Shown here one piece after another: positions 32,949 through 45,049 of a stretch of DNA of 64,000 nt. The position numbers were made by a program, and so were the translations under genes. Location: NCBI GenBank assembly GCA_027924585.1, contig BSBM01000319.1, positions 4,059,001 to 4,123,000 of the forward strand. Direction: 5' to 3'. The DNA comes from Larix kaempferi (taxonomy: Eukaryota; Streptophyta; Pinopsida; Pinales; Pinaceae). The notes below the pieces were generated by a model that was not told the DNA's origin, did no database searches, and saw only the letters and a program-made list of their open reading frames with translations. How positions within the stretch are numbered: position 1 is the stretch's first letter; each line of letters starts with the position of its first letter.

Positions 32949-33562
32949 AATTATTTATTTTTATACTATTTAAACAAATAAATTCACATGATTTATTTAC
33001 GAGGATTTGCACCAAAAGAAAAATAGGTTCACAAATAATTATTTTGTAAATAACTCAATTTAGTTATTCATTTTTAATATCATGTAAGCAAATAAATACG
33101 TATGTTCTTAATATTGGCCAATAATTAAAGCCAACCATTTTTATTTTATTACTATCATAAAATAATATTAAAATTGATTTCAATTTAATCTTGGTTATTC
33201 GATTTTTCATATTTTTATTGATATTATTAAATTTATTGATGGATATTAGTATCTTTAATAGGGTTTGAGCATAAGGCATGGCTCTCAAATACTTGGACAT
33301 GATCGAGGGAAGAAATCTCTACCTTGGCCCCTAAACGAAGCTTTTAGGAATCTAGAGATAATGAAGATGGTCAGCACACATGTCTTCTTAGGAGTATTAT
33401 TAACCTCTATGTGTGGGAATTGACACCATTCTAAGGTTTTGATCACTAGGTATAGGTCTACTTTCCCTCAACCTAGTTAAGATAAGAACCTTCTAAAGGC
33501 CTTATGAAAAATGAAGCTTCTAGGCATGTAGGGATAATAGTGGTGTGTTGATCCAACACAAA

Positions 33563-34175
33563 TGTTAGTTTTTCAGAATTTACTTCAATCTGATCTAGGA
33601 TCTTAACTGAGAGAGCAACATGTACAACATATCTACATCATATCAATCATGGACATAATAATGCAAGCACACAAGAGACAATAGACACACAAAGTTTCAT
33701 TGGGGAAAACCATAAAGGTGAAAAACCCCACAACTTCCTCAGAGATAGATAGAGAAATAATACAACCCAAGCATAAGAGATAGTCTTCTCCTAGCAACAG
33801 CTTCTCCTCCTCCACAAGTACGCCACTCTCCAATGAGAGTATGAGTGAGAAAGTGAATGATCAAATAGAGTGCCTCCCGCACTCTATTTATACTTGACTT
33901 GACTTTCCTAATAACCTTTACTAGGTCGGCCTCAACTTAACCACATAACATAATGCTGACAGGGCTGCCCCCAATAGGGTGGTCTAATAACCCTTTGACC
34001 CACATGACTTATACTGGGCCAACCCCATCAAGGTGGTCTAATAACCCATCAAGTATAAGTTACGACACTTACAATATAAATGACGACACTTTTGTATAGA
34101 GGAATAATAACATCTCTATAGGAATACAATATACATATATGTGAAATACATTCCGAAGTTACAATTACATCAACA
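33563..34175 (-). mobile_element. Solo Copia LTR, 613 bp
   Basis: It begins TGTTAGTTTTTCAG and ends ATTACATCAACA, with exact 5-bp target duplication ACAAA at 33558-33562 and 34176-34180. A minus-strand TATA box (TATAAATAGAG, about 33885-33895) and the block ordering match the 5' LTR at 4515-5066, so both belong to one family and orientation. No internal sequence remains. Confidence 0.93.
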
Positions 34176-35464
34176 ACAAATGACTTTTCAAAAGGATCCA
34201 TGGTCTTATAATAATGCTATAAGGGGAATCATAAGAAATAAAACCAAGTATAAGTCTCTGGAGGAATAGACATGATTAAGGGAGGAAAGCTTCCTTAGAC
34301 CTTAGATGAAACCTTTAGGCATATACAATAAACAAGTATAACTCAAACCACCACATAAGATCTCTTAAGGGTATCCTTTCATAATATTGAGGGTATCAAT
34401 GTCGGTAAGATGAATTAAGCACTATATATGAGTGTCAAGCCCCTTGACATGTTTGCAAAGAGGAGGAAATGCATGACTTATCCCCTAATGAAATATGTGT
34501 GGCATCCAATTCGAAAAGAAACACCTTGAACCACTACACATAACCTATTGAGGGTACCTATTCTTTATCTCTAAGTGAGGACATCAATGCCATTATGAGG
34601 TTTTTTCTACTATATATGTGTCCTAGGGTTTTTTTGTAGTTCCATAGTAGTAAAAATGGGAATTAGGCCCCACCGGAAGCTTTCAAACACACTCATGAAC
34701 TCCCAATCCAATCCCCTGCATCTTAATGTTGATATACGAGCGTAGTTAAGAGTTTTTGCATATTCAGATGGGTCTCAAGGCTTTGACTATATTCACAAGA
34801 GGAATCCAAAAGTCGTATGTATGTGTCTCGGGGCCTTGGGAATGTTGTTCCAGGGAAGAATAACATGTATTTGTCCCTAAGGAAACCATTGGGGAATGTA
34901 GATACATGAACAATGGCTCAAAGCACCATGCATGACTCTTCATGGGTTTCCATGGTGCTATGTATCTACATTTTATGACCATACGGCCTTGTACATCATT
35001 AAAGGATGAGACTTGAATATTAGGCCCTAAAGTAATCTTATAGCCATTGAGGGATAATATTTTTTCCTCCAACAACCATACATGGCCTCCTGGGGGTATC
35101 ATTAGCCTATGATTGAGGATGTTGGTTCCATTAGGTTGTTTTGAGAATATGTATGTGTCTCATGACCTTAGGATTGATTTTCTATGGAATAAGACCATGC
35201 CTTTGGCCCTAAAGAAATCATTGAGGCGTACAAAACCATGAACAATTCCTTGAAGTACCATGCATGAATCCACAAGCATATCTATGGTCTTATAATGTCA
35301 AGGTTTTGTGCCCATGAGGCCTTTGACATAGTTAGTGAAAGATACCTAAAGCTTGGTCCCTAAAGGAATATTTCAACAATCTAGGGATATGAAGGTTTCC
35401 TTCACTAACCACAAACAAAATCCTAAGGTTATGATTGTCATATGATGTGGGTTGTTGGTAACAC

Positions 35465-36212
35465 TATGAAAATCCTCACAGCAGATCTAAGAGATGATGT
35501 GTACCTCACAAGAGTAATTATGATTATGCAGGAAAACAGAAGAATAGTGAACAATACAGTATAATGAGCAACAGAATAATATGGTACAATATATTTCAGA
35601 TAGAAGCAATAATACTTCACACACACTAGTTAATTAATCACAATATGGACAAATAAATAGTACAATGGTAGAGAGGATTCGAATTCCTAAGGTGGCAATT
35701 CGAATTAGCCTCTCAGAGTGATCATAAGATCAATAGAGTGTCATCGGAGCACAAATAGGTGTCCTTATGATCATCGAAGCACAACTGGAAGTCTTCATCA
35801 TCATCAGTGGAGTCATCAATGCTCAAGTAACTGTCAACCATCAGTCAAACTAACTCTGGTAGGTGTAATTGAGTGTAACTGAGTGTAACTAAGTGTAACT
35901 GAGTGTAACTGACTAAACTGACTGTAACTAATTGTAACTGAGTGTAAACTGAAGACAACTGGATTGGTAGGTGAAGAAGGGCGGGTTGCTCCCTAAAATC
36001 AAGGAAGAAGGGCACATTAAGCAACTGGAGGGCTAAAACTTAATAGTGAGAAGCTCCTGGGGGCTGGCTAACTAAGGGCTAGGTGCTGTATTGATGACTG
36101 GGATGCATGCAAACCTAGAATGTATGCAAACCCTAAAAGTGCATGCATGACTGAAAATGTAAATGATCAAAATACTGGTGGGACTAGGATGGAGTATACG
36201 AATATCCTAACA
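35465..36212. mobile_element. Solo LTR-like insertion in the satellite, 748 bp
   Basis: Exact 5-bp duplication AACAC at 35460-35464 and 36213-36217; the satellite unit is continuous when the insert is removed. The right end is cctAACA; the left end reads TATGAAAATCC where TG is expected, consistent with one G-to-A change. It contains 11-bp direct repeats (gagtgtaactg, about 35870-35950). Orientation is not established and no other copy is in the window. Confidence 0.72.
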
Positions 36213-37056
36213 AACACGAGGTAGTTTTAAGAAATATGCACATTTCTTAGGGCCTTTGGAATGGCATTCTATGGAACATGACCATGCCCTTGGCCCTAAA
36301 GAAACCATATTTTAGACATCCAAAACCATAAATAATGCTTGAAAGCACTAGGATTGAATTCACAGGGGTATAGATGGTGCTATGTATACAAGTCTTGGGG
36401 ACTTTGGGCCTTGGATACGACCAAGTGAGGAGAACTAAACCTTGTGCCATAACTGTATATTCTATTAATCTAGTGATAATAAGGTTTCCTCTACCAACCA
36501 AACATGGCCTCCTAAGGGTATACTTGGCCTATGATTTAGGATGTCAATGCCATTCTGTGGTTTTGAGTAGTATCTATGTGTCTTAGGTTCTTGGGAGTGA
36601 TGTTCCAGGGAAGAAGACTATATGTTTGGACCTAAAGAAAGCATTGAGGCATCTAGGTCCATGAACAATGCCTTGAAGTACCATGTATGACCTTCTAGGG
36701 ATATCAATGTCACTATGTATCCAAATATTAGGGATTTGGGGTCTTGTACATGGTTAAGGGAGGAGACTTGAACCAATGTCCCTAAAGGAATGTTCTATCC
36801 ACCCAATGCTAATATGATTTTCTACACCAACCACACATGTCCTCTCGATGGTATCATTGGCATATTATTGAAGATATTAGTGCCATTTGATGGTTTTGAG
36901 AAGTATGTACATGTATCAGGGCCTTGGAAATGAATCTATAGGGATGAATACCATGCCTTTGGCATGAAAGAAACCATTAAGTCATCTAGATCCATGAAAA
37001 AATCCTCAAAGAACAACACATGACTTTGCAAGGGTATCCATGGAACTATATATCTA

Positions 37057-37450
37057 TGTGAGGAACCTGCAATAATTAATTGATAAAATGAACGATATAC
37101 TAGAACACTGAATACTTGTATCGATCTCGTGGGCCACTTCGAGGGGGAAACCTCCTTTGAGAAAGATCAATACAAATAACTTCTTCGTGCCTTCATTGGC
37201 CTCAAAACCTACTTATATACTAAGTCTATGTGCCAATACTATGGATCAATAACATGGAACATATAATACTATGGGACGACTTACAAAGCATATGCGTCCA
37301 ATACCATGGAACATATAATACTATGGGATAATAAAAACTAACGATCAATACTATGGAACATATAATACTACAGGACGACTTACAAAGCATATGCGTCCAA
37401 CAACAATATAATAAAAAAGTAAAGAGAAGGGTTGACACAAGTTCCTAACA
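37057..37450 (-). repeat. 3' LTR of the chromovirus, 394 bp
   Basis: It starts TGTGAGGAACCTGCAATAAT and ends AGTTCCTAACA. A minus-strand TATA box (TATATAAGTAG, about 37203-37213) is present. It contains fewer copies than the other LTR of a short repeat with 'atactatggatcaata(c/a)catggaacatataatact', which explains its shorter length. Confidence 0.92.
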
Positions 37451-37454
37451 TCCC

Positions 37455-37700
37455 CCCCCTTAGAAAAAGCTTTGTCCTCAAATATTTAGATGTGGAAATT
37501 GATGCTAAATTTGAAGGAGTGGTTCCCATGTAGCATCTTATGGTTGCATTCCGTGCCACTGAGTGAAAACCCCTTTGATAGATCGAGAGCAAAGCTGGAA
37601 AGTGCGCCTATCGAGGCTGGCCTCCAGCTCCAAAAGGATGGATCCTTCATTATCCAGTTCTGGTAAAATAGTTTGTCCTCTAATGTTGGTGCCAAGAACT
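37455..37700 (-). pseudogene. Chromodomain-like C-terminus of the chromovirus polyprotein
   Basis: Minus-strand reading (two frames) gives the order expected at the end of chromovirus integrase: an SIGAL/LIYQRGF segment, then MLHGNHSF in place of the usual 'ATWE' block, then YLRTKLFLRGG just before the polypurine tract. Such domains bind histone tails and steer integration. The match is by eye and the frame is broken. Confidence 0.5.
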
Positions 37701-38059
37701 TTCGTTAGTCAAGAGACATGAAATACTGGATGAATGCAGGAAGAAGGAGGAAGTTCCAATTAATAAGCAATGGACCCAATATTGTGAAGAACCTTATAGG
37801 TCCCATAGAACTTTGGAGGGAGCTTATGATGCCCTTTGAGTTTCAGGGAGGATTGCTGAAGAAAAACCATATCACCTTCTTGAAAATTGCGCTCAAAATG
37901 GTGTTGATCAGTTTGTTATTGCATTCGAATTCTTGCCATGTGAATATTGTCCTGAAAAATGTGAAGAATCTGATCGCGGTTACGAAGAACCGAGTAAATT
38001 TCCTGAACTGGTGAACTACTGAGGGTGTATGGAAGAATAACTGTCAGTTCCTGACCATA

Positions 38060-38919
38060 GATTGTTTCATATGGAGTCATTTATTGTACCACCACATCCC
38101 TTCAATGAAATCCATAGAAATATCTGTCCAAATCCATGTAGGGATGGGAAAGGGTTCAAGCAATCCCAAAAGGAGTGTCGTTTCACCCTTGTTGACCTGG
38201 AAAGTATCCCATACAACCACCATCTGTTGAATTATCCTTTTCATTCCCTGCCAAAATAATTTACACTATTCCCGCTCATACATTTTGAGGAACCCAGAGT
38301 GCCCTTCCGATGGAGAATCATGGAGTTCATAGAAGACATAGCCCTGTTGAACAGATTTCAACCAATTTGGAATAGGCATAGAAATAGTTGAAAGTGAAAC
38401 TTGGTCATCAAATGTGTGAGAAAGAGAATCCGCCACCAGAATGTCCTTACGCTTCTTGTAAGTGATCTCATAGGCATAACCCATGAGTTTGCTAACCCAT
38501 TTCAGCTGTGCTGGGGAGGAGACCCGTTGTTCCAGGAAAATTTTCAAACTCTGGTGATCAGTCTTGATGCATAAATAATTCCCTAATAGGTATGGTTGCG
38601 ACGTTTGTACTACATGCAAAATAAACATCATTTCCTTCTCAGATGTAGAGGTAGCTAAATGCTTACCGAAAAGGTCTCTTGAAGAAGGAAATCCCACTGG
38701 TTCAACAAAGACACCTGCATATCTATCCAAAATGTGTTGTAGATCCAAGGGCATAGTGGAGATTGTTGATGGGTGCATCTGAATGGAATGGAGTTGAGCG
38801 ATGACACCATGTGAATTCTTCTTAAGGATCTTTTCTAAGGGATGTGAACTGATGATGTAGAGAGACCCTGGTTGTAAGCCCGTAAATGTGTGTTTTTTCC
38901 CATTGACTGAAAACTGCAC
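38060..38919 (-). pseudogene. Gypsy RNase H and integrase N-terminus, RT core deleted
   Basis: The open frame 38919-38266 begins MQFSVNGKKHTFTGLQPGSL (pre-RT linker) and reads through LQHILDRYAGVFVEPVGFPS. It then jumps within a few residues to the end of RT/RNase H (ATSTSEKEMMFILHVVQ, then CIKTDHQSLKIFLEQRVSSP). The whole RT palm with its YxDD box is missing without breaking the frame. It continues DILVADSLSH and the zinc-binding integrase start (HDSPSEGHSGFLKMYER). Further left, in broken frame, are VNKGETTLLLGLLEPFPIP and WTDISMDFIEG (about 38200-38080), including the first catalytic Asp. The remaining catalytic core is absent. Confidence 0.88.
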
Positions 38920-38967
38920 CCAAAGCTCAGCAAAATACCATAAGATGGGGCCAAGTGTGCCTAACCA

Positions 38968-39237
38968 TTAAGCTCCCAAACCCACATCACATCTTCCTAA
39001 GGACAAGGAAAACATGTAAGAGAACAAGTTATAATCTTCCATATAGATACACACATTGCGACACTTCCGCTTGCAAGGTAAGGTGCCCCCATTGGAAATC
39101 ATGACTTCAAAGTTGGAGCAAAGATGAACAAAACAATCATCCTGTTTGGCGATCCGAGGGTCAATGAAGTTATGAGTGCTACCAGAAACAATGAGTATTG
39201 TAAGAGGGAGCTTCTTGAAGTAACCCCTAACCCGCAT
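38968..39237 (-). pseudogene. Gypsy protease remnant
   Basis: Minus-strand reading LTILIVSGSTHNFIDPRIA resembles the retropepsin active site ILIDSGSTHNFID, but the catalytic Asp codon is now Val. It continues with MISNGGTLPCKRKC and ends near CDVGLGA. Even if expressed, it would lack aspartic protease activity. Confidence 0.88.
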
Positions 39238-39439
39238 TGTTTGTGGGGTGGTGACTTCGGCTAAAGCATGGAGAGATATAACTGGGTGGTCATTCAGAGA
39301 AGGAGGGTCAACAGGCGGCTACTGAATTTCGACCTGATCATCTATTGTATTTGGAGCTTCTTCACCAAGTTCAGAGGCAAGCAGAGAATCCACATCCAAG
39401 AGATAGAGTTGTTTCTCAACACATCTATGTCCTCGAGTG

Positions 39440-40720
39440 AATTTCTCATCACAATTATAACAAGGCCCTTTTCTCTACGTTGCCGCATCTCTACTTCAGG
39501 AAAATGCTTGATAGGAGTTGGTCGAGAAGATGGCGTGATGGGAGGTCATTGGGAAACCATATTTATGAATGGAACAAAAGTGGATTTGGAGCGTTGTTGG
39601 GCTCTGATCTTGTTCTCCGCCAACTTAGCCAAGCCTAGGACTTCCATCATTGTGTTGGGATAGAACATTTTAACCTATGTGCAGATTTCATCCTTGAGAC
39701 CACTGATAAAGAAACTCATGTAGAATTCATCAGACAATCCTTCTGTGTGATTGGCCCATTTCTCAAATTCTGTCTGATACTTTCTCACAGTGCCAATTTG
39801 GTGAATTTTAGTGAGTGCTCTTGTGATGTCATCAAAAGCACTAGGACCAAATCATTGCAAAAGGAGTTGGCAAAAATCTGTCCATTTTGGCTCGTCATGA
39901 GCCTTGATGTATCAACGGTACCATTGAAAGGCTTCCTGTTCCAAATGAAAGGATGCAAGTGGAACTTTTTGAACATCAAAAGTATTATGCAAACTGAAAT
40001 ATTGTTCTACCTAGTATATCCATCCAATCAGATCACCACCATTGAAGCGAGGAAAATAAAACTTCGGCCCATGAAAATTGTTGGAAGAAGAGAACCTAGT
40101 GTCTGCAAAAGATTCTGGCTGTCATTTATTGTTCATGGCTAAATGTTGAAGGTGGAGGATGAGAAATTTTTCATCCAGATCTTGGATTTTGGTTTTAAGG
40201 GCTGCAAATTCTTCCTCCATGATTTCTGCTCCTGTGCGGGTGACAACCACAACCATGAGTTTTTGTTTTGGTGAATGGGTAGAAAAACAAAAATAGAAGC
40301 TTCTTTAGTAAAGGTAAATTTGGATTTGGGAAAAATATGATGGGTAATGGGGGTTTGACGAGGTTTTGGACACTTTCTAATGGAAAGGGAAGCATAAAAT
40401 GGGGATTTCAGAAGCGGGGTGAAAGAATGAGAATATTTTTCAAAGAGGGACAAAGAAACAAAAATAGGAAATGAACACTGTGGCAAAAATTGAAGGTGAT
40501 TGGGTGAAAATCGAAGAAGTTATGGAAAACCATAAAAATAGACAAACATGGGATTCCTGGCTTCGGGAAGTGGAATTTGGGATAGGGTCCTCAGGAATGA
40601 AATATGCAGAATGGGATTGCAGGGATGCCCGTGAAGTTTCAAGGGAAACAGAGCTAAAACAAAGAAGATATGATGAAAAAAGAAAGTGATTTTTTTTTTT
40701 GGAATGGATCTGCAATGGCG
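39440..40720 (-). pseudogene. Gypsy gag remnant with zinc knuckle
   Basis: Minus strand: a CCHC zinc knuckle resembling GPCYNCDEKFTRGHRC at about 39470-39420; a gag segment around 39980-39660 (TSQEHSLKFTKLAL; FYMSFFISGL-like; AKLAENKIRAQQR-like); and an upstream Pro/Ser-rich section at about 40486-40200. Several frames must be combined. Gag would form the particle and bind RNA. Confidence 0.7.
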
Positions 40721-41199
40721 CAGAAGTGATCAGAAACAGTTATGGACAGATGTAATATGTGATTTATCAGCTGGAAATAGATATGGACCCAAGGTATGTG
40801 CGGCTTCCTAAAGGTTCAGGGGATTCGCTCAGCCACCAATGATGTCTGACGGCTTGCGTATTGGGGAGGTACCCCTCACTCCATGGCTCAGGTAAAACTG
40901 ATAACCTCTTTGCTACAAACGACAGCTCTTGGTTTACCTCACGGGTAGGAACTATTCAATCAGGTAGGGGTTGTTTCCCTTTTCATGGGTAGGTCCTCGC
41001 AATGGGCCAGCTACTTCGGGGTTCCTGTGGTACTCCTCACAATGAGTTTTAGGGTTTATGCCCAAGTACTTCCCACAGTTAAGCGGATAGGGATTAATCC
41101 CAGATCCAAACCTGCAATTGATAGGAACAAATACGGATGCAAAAATGTTTTTGGCAGAAATTCCACCCAACGAGCCCAAGAAAGTGCTCTAATACCAGA
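40721..41199 (-). other. Untranslated leader of the chromovirus
   Basis: It lies between gag and the primer binding site (complement of about 41184-41197). It is locally GC-richer, with 'aggtacccctcactcc' and 'gtactcctcacaatgag' blocks. No ORF on the element strand is supported; this is presumably 5' UTR and packaging sequence. Confidence 0.55.
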
Positions 41200-41651
41200 T
41201 GTGAGGAACTTGCAACAATTAATTGATAAAATGCACGATATATTAGAACATAGAATACTTTTATTGATCGCGGGCCACTTCGGGGGGGAAACCTCATTTG
41301 AGCAAGCTCAATACTAATAACTTCTCCATGCCTTCATTAGCCTCAACACGTACTTATATACTAAGTCTATGTGTCAATACTATGGATCAATACCATGGAA
41401 CATATGATACTATGGGACAACTTACAAAGCATATGCATCCAATACTATGGATCAATACCATGGAACATATAATACTATGGGCTAATACAAACTAAGGATC
41501 AATACCATGGAACATATAATACTATGGGCTAATACAAACTAAGGATCAATACCATGGAACATATAATACTACGGGATGGCTTACAAAGCATATGCGTCCA
41601 ACAACAATATGCTAGCAAAGTAAAGTGAAGGGTTGACACAGGTTCCTAACA
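41200..41651 (-). repeat. 5' LTR of the chromovirus, 452 bp
   Basis: It starts TGTGAGGAACTTGCAACAAT and ends GGTTCCTAACA. It carries four to five copies of a repeat with 'catggaacatataatacta(t/c)ggg' against fewer in the left LTR, accounting for the 58-bp size difference. Minus-strand TATA near 41350. Confidence 0.93.
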
Positions 41652-44250
41652 ATCTAGGTCTTAGGGTCTTGGACATGGTTAGTGGAGGAGACCTCAACCT
41701 TGAGCTCTAAATAAATATTATATTCACCTAGGGCTAAGAAGGTTTCCTCCACCAACCACGCATGACCACTTGAGGGTATCATTATCCTATGATTAAGGAT
41801 GTTGGTGTTGTTTGGTGGTTTTCATAAATATGTTTATGTCTCAAGGATTTGACAATGTTACTCTACGGAAAAAAAACCATTCCTTTTTCCCTAAAGAAAC
41901 CATTGATGCATCCATATCCATGAACAATGCCTCAAAGCACCACACAATACTTCACAAGGGTATTTATGGTACTATGTATTCATGTTTTGGGGACTTGAGG
42001 GCTTGGAAATGATCATGGGAAGAGACATGAAGCATGGGCCCTAAAGGAATCTTGTAGCCATCAAGGGATAAGGATTCCTCCACCAACCACACATGACCTT
42101 CTGAGGGTATAATTGGCCTATGATTGAGGATTTCAATGACATTAGGGTGTCATTGTACTATAGTTGTTTCCATGAATAAACACATATGACATCCCAAGGG
42201 GATCCTTCACCCTCAAATGGGCATATCAAAACCATTATGATTATTTCGGAACTATGTATAGGTCTTGAGGCATAAACCTAGGTAAATGAATGAAACATTG
42301 ACATTATGCCTAAAATTTAGCTTTTGAATCTCAATGGCCATGAATAAGCCTTGCATCTACCACATGTGACCTCTATGCAGTATATTTTTCCTTTGAGTGG
42401 TGATATGGCACCATTAGAAAATTTTGAGTAGCATGGATGGATCATGGGGTGGTAGACATGTTCAAATGAGGAACCTAATACCTAGGATCTAAAGTAATAT
42501 TTTAGGAAACCTACACCAAGAACAACACCTTGAACCACCACACTCGATCTCCTGACAATATCATTTATCTATGAGTTAGGATATGGGAACATAGATCCAA
42601 TAAATTCACCTTGAGCGATCACCCATGATCTCTTGAGGGTACGTATACCCTCCAAGTGTAGATATGGAAAGCATTAGGAGATTTTTAGCATTAATTTTAG
42701 GTGTTGAGCTCTTAGACATGGTTAATGGAGAAAATAGAATTGGGATGTAAAGGAATATTCTATGGAAAAATGTCTGTGAATGATGCTTCCAACTACCAAA
42801 CGTGACCTTTTGAGGGTATCCTTGACCTTCTAGCGACAATATGGGCACCATTAGAAGTTTTTGAGAACTGGGTATGGATCTTGGTCCCATAGACACTATT
42901 GATGAAGGAAATGTGTGCCTTAGGACCAAAAGGAAGTTTATAGACATATACAACTAAGAGTAACGTGTTGAATTGCTACAATAGACCTTTCCAAGGTATC
43001 TTTGTCTCCCAAGTTGGATTTCTCGTGCCACTGGGAAAATTTTAGGAGTAAGTACAAATATCAAAGCACCAGATATGGTTGGGGGAGAATACATGGCCTT
43101 AGACCCTAAAGGAAGCTTCAAGGTATTTGGGGCTAAGAATAATTCCTCTATCCATCAGTCACGATCCCCTAAGAAAATCATTTTAATCTTAGTGGGGATA
43201 TCCATTCCATTAGCATTTATTGAGAAATATATGTCTTGCAACCCTAAATATAGTCGAGAGAGGAAACATGGGGTTTAATCCCTAAATAATCCTTGTAAAG
43301 CTCATCCATGTACAAGAATGATGAATCAAACAAAAAGACATGGATTACCAAGCATCCCTTTAGACTATGAGTGGAGATGTCGATGCCATGATATGCTTTT
43401 GAGTAGTAGTTATGGGTTTTGAGGCTCTATATGTGATCAAGGAAGGAATCCTAGGAATTAGTCCCTTTCGAGGCAACCAAGGCCATGAAAAATACCTTAA
43501 AGCAACATGGATGACCTCCCTGGGATATATTTGGCCTCAGAGAAAGGATTTCATCAACTTAAGAATGATTTGAGCATTAGATACACTCAATGGACTCAAT
43601 ATCTTCAAGGGATTAAACCCAAATCTTAGCCCCTAAATGAATATTATAACCATCCAGGGAAAAACACAATGACTCTAACCACCGCAAAAGACCTTTTGAC
43701 CATTTTCTTGGACAATGAGTGGGAATACATGAGTGGGTATGTTAGGGATAGCGCTAGGTATGGGTCTCATGTCCTATAGATGGTTGTTTAATGCCTTAGG
43801 CCCTTAAAAACTCTTCTAGGAACCCAATTCCAAGGATAATGCCTCAAATAATCACGCATGATCACCTCCAAAGGGTATATTTTCCCTCAAATCATGATAT
43901 GTGTGCCATTAGGATTTTTTAGCAGTAGTTGTGGGTCCTAGGTCCCTAGACATGTTGAAGAGATAAAATTTTGGCTATAGACTATAAAGGAATATTTTGG
44001 GCATCCACGGTCATGGTTGACACCTAAAATTACCACACATGACCTCCCTAGGGTATCTGTGTTCTCCAAGTGGGAATATATATGTCATGAGGAGGTTGTG
44101 AGCATTAGGTATGGGCCTTAGAATCTTGGACATGGTCAGGCGAGGAAACTAGAGCCTTATGTCGTAAACAAATCTTAAAGCGTCAAAGGCTAAGCGAAAT
44201 GCCTTGAATCCCTGCACATCAATGCCCAAGGTTATCATTGGTCTCTGTGT

Positions 44251-44640
44251 TTTAGAAATTTCATTGTATTTTATTTAGTGAGACAAGATGTGAACAAACA
44301 CTAGATTTTCACTAAGAACAAACTACAACAAAGAATTAATATTGCTTCATGGGAAAAATGTATTAATGAACTTTTAAACATGTGTTGAAAACATCCATCA
44401 ACAAAACATTAAGTCCTAATAGAATATTCTTTATCCATTGTGCTAACTTTGATTTACCATAATTGAGCACCTTAAACACAATCATTTTTTAAATTTAACT
44501 TTACTTAACATTACATAAAACTCTATTCAACATAAATATTAAATATTTTATAAACAATATCATAAAACAAATATCAAAAACATTTTTAATAAATCATAAT
44601 AAAGAAACTTGCTAATAAAATACATCTTAATATTTAATTT
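44251..44640. other. AT-rich spacer, nothing recognised
   Basis: Very AT-rich with homopolymer runs and no ORF, repeat boundary or RNA gene that I can support. Confidence 0.5.
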
Positions 44641-44641
44641 G

Positions 44642-44965
44642 CCATTTATAACCTTTGACGTGTAGCATTTATAACCTTTGACGTGCTTCTTGTTGATGAT
44701 TTTTTTATCATAACTATGTTTTGTTGGAAACATCTTAATATTGGATTCATATTTCCCTTTGCATGAAAGATGCTTGCTACGGTGAAGAGAAAGAAGAGCA
44801 AGTAGAGCACATGACTTTGTACAACATTTTTCAATTGTATGAAGGAGGGGCTGTCCACATTGACATACAGAGGCGATATCATTACATAGGCGATTTCATT
44901 ACACTTTGAGGTAGATTTGTTATTTGAATTCATTACACTTTGAGGAAGATTTGTTATTCGAAGAA
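44642..44965. repeat. Two short tandem duplications (about 25 bp and 50 bp)
   Basis: 'atttataacctttgacgtg' occurs twice in succession (about 44644-44686), and 'cattacactttgagg(t/a)agattt' with 'gttatt(t/c)gaa' occurs twice (about 44898-44965). Both pairs are nearly identical. Confidence 0.85.
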
Positions 44966-45049
44966 GGGAAGTAATCCAAATTAATTGAAATTTAACTCAT
45001 GGAGATAATCAATCATAAGTTAGAGATAATTTTTCTATTTTCTATTCTT

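Larger units (their letters stand above)
25970..33540. repeat. ~800-bp tandem segmental duplication split by insertions
   Basis: Copy 1 (about 25970-26885) and copy 2 (about 26886-27059 plus 32949-33540) are collinear. Both have a 'gtggt(g/a)(c/t)taag' start, a 'tttgcaccataaacacaa(c/g)aa' block and AT-rich 'aaataattat' runs. Both then have 'gtatc(a/t)tta(t/a)tgggttt(t/g)agca', 'ccttggcccc', and finally a 'ggataggtcta'/'ggtataggtcta' block. Copy 1 holds a 110-bp SINE-like insert (26651-26760); copy 2 holds the Copia element at 27060-32948. Within the AT-rich part the 'gcaccataaacacaacaa...ttcaca' block itself recurs three times (26030-26250). Confidence 0.75.
37057..41651 (-). mobile_element. 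Chromovirus-type Gypsy retrotransposon, 4,595 bp, internally deleted
   Basis: LTRs lie at 37057-37450 and 41200-41651, with exact target duplication ATCTA (37052-37056 and 41652-41656). Minus strand: primer binding site TGGTATTAGAGCAC two bases inside the right LTR, and a purine tract (aaggggggggA, complement of 37451-37461) next to the left LTR. Coding remnants run right to left: gag, zinc knuckle, protease, then RNase H-integrase with the RT core missing, then a chromodomain-like end. It sits inside the 332-bp satellite. Confidence 0.93.
34181..44250. repeat. Old tandem array, ~332-bp period, interrupted by two LTR elements
   Basis: The marker catgaa(c)aa(t) recurs at 34905, 35237, about 36327, 36660, 36992 and 41919. 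After removing the inserts at 35465-36212 and 37057-41651 with their target copies, the steps are about 332, 337, 333, 332 and 322 bp. Each unit is two related halves of ~165 bp. One half has 'ccctaaagaaaccattgaggcatc...ccatgaacaatgcc', the other 'ccctaaaggaat...tttcctccaccaaccacacatg...ggcctatgattgaggatgttggtgcc'. From about 42200 to 44250 only half-unit-sized, diverged repeats remain. Related sequence also occurs in the duplication at 26450-26880 and 33240-33520. No coding capacity. Confidence 0.85.
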
